From NCBI GenBank assembly GCA_034440615.1, contig JAOTOM010004304.1, forward strand, positions 186,001 through 250,000: a stretch of DNA of 64,000 nucleotides, given 5' to 3'. Position numbers and translations under genes: made by a program. Numbering within the stretch: the stretch's first letter is position 1; each line of letters begins with the position of its first letter. This document shows, one piece after another, positions 60,341-64,000 of the stretch. This DNA is from Ashinkailepas kermadecensis. Its lineage: Eukaryota > Arthropoda > Thecostraca > Neolepadidae. The notes beneath the pieces are model-generated. The model was not told where the DNA came from. It ran no database searches and saw nothing but the letters and a program-made list of their open reading frames with translations.

Positions 60341-62060
60341 GAGTCTGGGTATTTTAAAATCACGATATGGGCCCCAAAAGATCCGGCCGGGGCGGGCCCC
60401 CGCAAATTACGCTGAGCCTGGGGTACCAAAAATTCACGCCCGGACCACGAAAATCATGCCAGGGGCACAACAGGTCGTACCGTGCCCCAACAGTCTCATT
60501 GGGACCAAAACAAATGAAGCCGGAGCAACGAAGAACAATCCGGACATGGATAATCACTCTGGGGGCCCAACAATGACGCCAAAAGCCTCCAAAACGCATT
60601 GGACCCCAAAAAGTGTCGAGGCCGCTATAGCTCGCGCTAGGGATCCCAGAAAATGACGTCGGGGCCCAAAAGACCCAAAAAAGTCGCATCGCAGCCCTTG
60701 AAAATCACACTGGAGGCCCAGAAGGTCGCGCCGGGTCCCCAAAAGTTGCAGCTGCCCCCAAAATCAATTTTAACCGGAATGTCACTCTGGGACAAAAAAA
60801 AACTCCTTCAGTGGCCGCAGTGCTATATCAAAGGGGCAAATGCCCCCTCCATCCTGAGAGGGATAAACTCCCAAGAATCGTGTCGGGGCCTCAAAAATCG
60901 CGCTGGTGCCACCAAAATTCGCGTCGGTCCACCAGAATTCGCGTATGGGTCTCCAAATAAATACGGCGAGCCCCGGAAAACTCGCTCCGAGGCCCGAAAA
61001 ATTGCGACAGGAACCGCCAACATCGCGTTGGGGCCACAGCTAAATACAACGCATCGCACAAACTCGAACCGAGCTCCCCAAATATCGGGCTTGGGACCCA
61101 CAAATCCCATCGGTAGTCCCGTCGAGGCTCTAAAAAATTGCCGTCTAGGGCAACACGTAAGCACAGTGTGACCACAAACACAAACACAAATCAAGCTGGA
61201 GCCCTCCAAAATAAGGATGGATTCCAACAACTAAATGCCCAGGTTAAAAAAAAATGGCTCTGGAGCACCGAACATATTATCAGATGCCGTCACAAATTGC
61301 GTACGGCACCGAAAAACAAACCGGATCTGGAACAATCGAGGTGGGATACAAAAACATGGCGCCAAGGGCTCGAGAAATCAGGCCTGGATCCGGACTTTAA
61401 AAAAAAATCAGTAAAGTTTCACAAAATCGTATTGAGCCCAGAAAACTGGGGTTGGGTCTCCGGAACCACGCGCCTGGGAGCGATAAGCCACTCTGGGACC
61501 TAGAAACATCGTACCGAAGCCCCAAAATTGTACTTGGGCCCCACAAGTGTGCGTCAGAAGCCCAAAATAAACACATCGGGACCCTAAGAGCACAACGGGG
61601 GCCGAAAATACACCTGACCCTCCAAAGCGCACAGTCTCACAAAAAGCGACAGGGCCTTAACACATGCGTTGCAGCCATAGATATACATACTGGGAGGTCT
61701 AAAAAATACACCGGAAGCTCTCAAGGCACACAGGGGTCATGATAACGCACAATAGCCTGAAAAGGTGGCTGGGGCCGCAAAAGGCAACATGGTTCCAAAG
61801 CAAACAAAAAGACCGGCGCTAAATAAACACATCGGGATCTTCGAAAGCGCCCTGACACGTCAAAAAAAATCCTCGGTGCACAAAAATTCAACAAACCCTA
61901 AAACGAGGAGGGGGTTCGAAAATGCTTTAGGCCCCTAACAAAAATTGATTGGAGCCATAATACACAATCATAGACCAAGAAAGACGCAACGAGTCCAAAA
62001 AAGAACGCCAAGGCTTGGCCTCGGTTCGGTATCCAATCTGGGAGGATAGCAGCAAAGATA
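60341..62060 (-). repeat. Quasi-periodic family, copy B (longest)
   Basis: Plus strand shows GGGCCCCAAAAGTCGC-type modules. The reverse complement matches copy A at both ends: GGTACCCCAGGCTCAGCGTAA versus GGTACCCTAGGTTCAGCGTAA near one end, and GATTGGATACCGAACCG versus GATTGGCTACCGAGCCG at the other. It also matches copy C over 61,190-61,915. This shows a defined element of about 1.7 kb and not just biased composition. Confidence 0.82.
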
Positions 62061-62439
62061 TGAAGTGCATCAAAGCTCAGTGGAAACCGCATTTCATAAC
62101 TACCAGAAAATGTGGGAAGTAGGAAACTAATGATCGAATTTAATCAATCGACTTTTCGAAGCGAACGCCCATGCGAATCATTCCATCACGCCAAATATGG
62201 CGCAAGTCTATCATGTGGCAGCAATTAGCAAAACGCAGAAGGCCTAGCAGAAACCATAGCATCGCACGAAGTGTGGCGAATGCACCGAATACGAAAAATG
62301 GGTGTGCACGTGCACTGACGTTGCCGTCGTGGCGACCGGGTGCTATGAACTGGAATGCCCGAAATTGTAAAATTTTGTATTTTAAAGTGGTGGGTAATAC
62401 ATTTTACTTTGAAGTTATGGGCCTAATACATCTTCTAAA
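62061..62439. other. Spacer of the large inverted repeat
   Basis: About 380 bp without modules or a recognisable gene, lying between copy B and copy C. It contains a GTGGCGAATGCACCGAATACG region of average composition. Confidence 0.5.
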
Positions 62440-63170
62440 CCCTGCTCGTTTTAGGGCCTTGTTGTGTTTTTTTGTGCACCGAGTATTTTTTACGTGTCGG
62501 AGCATTTTCGAAGATCCCGATGTGTTTATCTAGCTCCCGGTCGTTTTGTACGTTTTGGAACCATGTTGCCTTTTGTGGCCCCAGCCTCTTTTCCAGGCCC
62601 TTGTGCGTTCTCATGGCCCCTGTGCGCCTTGCGGGCTTGCAGTGTATTTTTCTTAGAGCTCCCGGTATGTTTATTTAGGGCTGCAACGCATGTTTTAAGG
62701 CCCTATCGCTTTTTGGGAGACTCTGTGCGCTTTGGAGGGTGAGTTGTACTTTCTGGCACCGTTGTACTCGTAGGGTCCCGCTGTGTATATTTGGGGCTTC
62801 TGACGAACATTTGTGGGGCCCCAGTATGATTTTGAGGCTTCGGTGCGATTTTGTGGGTCCCAGCGCGACTTATCCCGCCCAGGCGCGTGGTTCCGGAGAC
62901 CCAACGCCAGCTTTCTGGGCTCAACGCGATTTTTGTGGATCTTTTCTGGGGTTTTTTTAAAGTCCGAATCCCGGCCTGATTTTTCGAACCTCTGACGCCA
63001 TGTTTTTGTGTCCCACCTCGATTTTTCTAGATCCGGTATGCTTTTCGGTGTCATACGCAATTTTTGAAGGCATCTGATAAAAAAATGTTCGGTGCAACAG
63101 AGCCATTTTCCTGACTCGGACATTTATTTGTTGGAATCTCTCCTTTTTTGGAGGGCTCCAGCTTGATTTT
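62440..63170 (+). repeat. Quasi-periodic family, copy C (right arm)
   Basis: It runs in the opposite orientation to copy B. Order-preserved matches to the reverse complement of 61,190-61,915 include CTCGTTTTAGGG, TTTTTGTGCACCGAG, TCGAAGATCCCGATGTGTTTA, GGAACCATGTTGCCTTTTG, GGCGCGTGGTTCCGGAGACCC and CGCCATGTTTTTGTNTCCCACC. Similarity by eye is around 75-85 percent. It ends at CTCCAGCTTGATTT and joins the dispersed repeat at 63,180. Confidence 0.85.
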
Positions 63171-63179
63171 TTGGGATAC

Positions 63180-63480
63180 CGATCCGGGTTTGTGGAATAG
63201 GTGTAATTTCAGCAGTGTGAGGTAACTTATCAAGGGATACCAAAATAAAACCTTAGAACTGAGTGGTGGAGTTAGGGTTGAAATCCGACCGATCAGAAAC
63301 CATAGTGGTAGATTAGGCCCCTCCACAGGACAATTTAGTTGATGACGAATTATATTATTTCGAAATGTACCCTTTGACAAAATAGCGCTCGAAATCCAAG
63401 TTTGACTTTTTAATGGGCGTAGGTGCCCCCCTCCCCCCTGCAAATCCGTTTTCCCCCTCCTGCTTGACGCAAATTTAGGT
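63180..63480 (-). repeat. Dispersed repeat family, copy 2
   Basis: Reverse-complement relative of 45,005-45,335 (shared TCAAGGGATACCAAAA, GTGTGAGGTAACTT, GGAGTTAGGGTTGAAATCCG and GGCCCCTCCACAGGACA words). The copy here ends at a G/C-rich GCCCCCCTCCCCCCTGC stretch. Confidence 0.75.
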
Positions 63481-64000
63481 ACTCCACTGGTCCCTCAATA
63501 ATTTTCCGAAACATACGCCCATGGGGAAAAGCCAACATTGAGGGGACAAATTACCCCTTATAAGCATACAATACAACATCCATGCCCCATATGAAATGGG
63601 ATGAATGATGTTTTTAAATGCATTTTCTTCCAACAAACTTCTTTTCTGTTATTACAGCCTGCATGATTAGAGCTTCCCAGCTTCCATACCTTCTCAACGT
63701 CATTTACAAAACGGTACAGCACAGCGAAAACGATGGGCGTGACGGCGTGAAATTTGAAGGCTTGGATTATGTACGTACTGACATTGTTGCATTGTTGCAT
63801 TGTCATTTATGCATTGGTGTTCAATGCTTGTTCTTGCCGTGAATTTATTCGCTGAGGATATATTTTACCTCGTGTGACAGTTGCCTTGCAGCCAGCACCA
63901 AATGTTATGAAAATAAACAAATTCCTAAGAGGACGCTAAAAAAACCCAATGCAATCCACTTCTCGTTGTCACCTTTACGAAATTGTCGTCCTTGGACTGA
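63481..64000. other. Right edge, no gene recognised
   Basis: A TTCTTTTCTGTTATTACAG polypyrimidine-AG at about 63,639-63,657 looks like a splice acceptor, but the following sequence does not read as the next CDO1 exon in any frame. It may be chance or an unrelated exon. Confidence 0.4.

Noticed and set aside
63639..63806. CDO1 exon 2 after a splice-acceptor-like site
   Set aside because: None of the frames downstream gives the conserved cupin sequence expected after the YAKFD exon.

Overview
This is a gene-poor, repeat-dense stretch of a metazoan nuclear genome. I see no bacterial or organellar features. Four things point to an animal: an intron-bearing host exon with a CpG-rich promoter, remnants of several retroelement classes (LINE, Ty3/gypsy, Penelope-like), cut-and-paste transposons (hAT, PIF/Harbinger), and long AT and CA microsatellites. 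Blocks of degenerate CCTAA/TTAGG words recall arthropod telomere-like repeats, so an arthropod (crustacean or chelicerate) is my best guess. I cannot name a species.

The only host gene I recognise is the first coding exon of cysteine dioxygenase (CDO1) at 50,679-50,857 (+). It has a GC-rich promoter with CACGTG, CCAAT and CRE sites and a GTGAGT splice donor. No later CDO1 exon is visible in the remaining 13 kb, so intron 1 appears to contain at least the whole right end of the window.

Layout. 0.5-5 kb: two copies of a 1.2-kb non-autonomous DNA transposon with 3-bp target duplications, separated by AT microsatellites. 5-6.4 kb: a palindromic MITE abutting a dead LINE. 7.9-9.5 kb: three unrelated tandem-repeat fields. 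12.9-18.4 kb: a 5.5-kb PIF/Harbinger element with TTA duplications, a broken HARBI1-like ORF, a palindromic MITE and a tRNA-derived SINE. 21.4-25.3 kb: a LINE fragment, then a hAT transposase remnant split by a young LTR element (220-bp LTRs, 5 differences). 29-31 kb: minisatellites and a CpG-rich patch. 31.8-34.7 kb: an internally deleted Ty3/gypsy element whose 5' LTR alone carries a 16-bp repeat expansion. 34.7-35.9 kb: a Penelope-like fragment. 37.4-37.9 kb: a LINE fragment. 38.2-40.9 kb and 41.9-50.3 kb: two hAT-type insertions with exact 8-bp target duplications, each filled with nested repeats. 50.3-50.9 kb: CDO1 exon 1. 50.9-63.5 kb: intron filled with a 20-bp satellite and copies of an unusual dispersed family with a quasi-periodic GGGGCCCC-plus-CGCGATTTT composition.

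The genes do not form a pathway or operon. The story is layered insertion next to one metabolic gene, and nesting gives a relative chronology. The best candidate for something undescribed is the quasi-periodic family (46.5-47.5, 50.9-51.6, 60.3-62.1 and 62.4-63.2 kb), including a roughly 0.7-kb-arm inverted repeat. I recognise no coding function in it.
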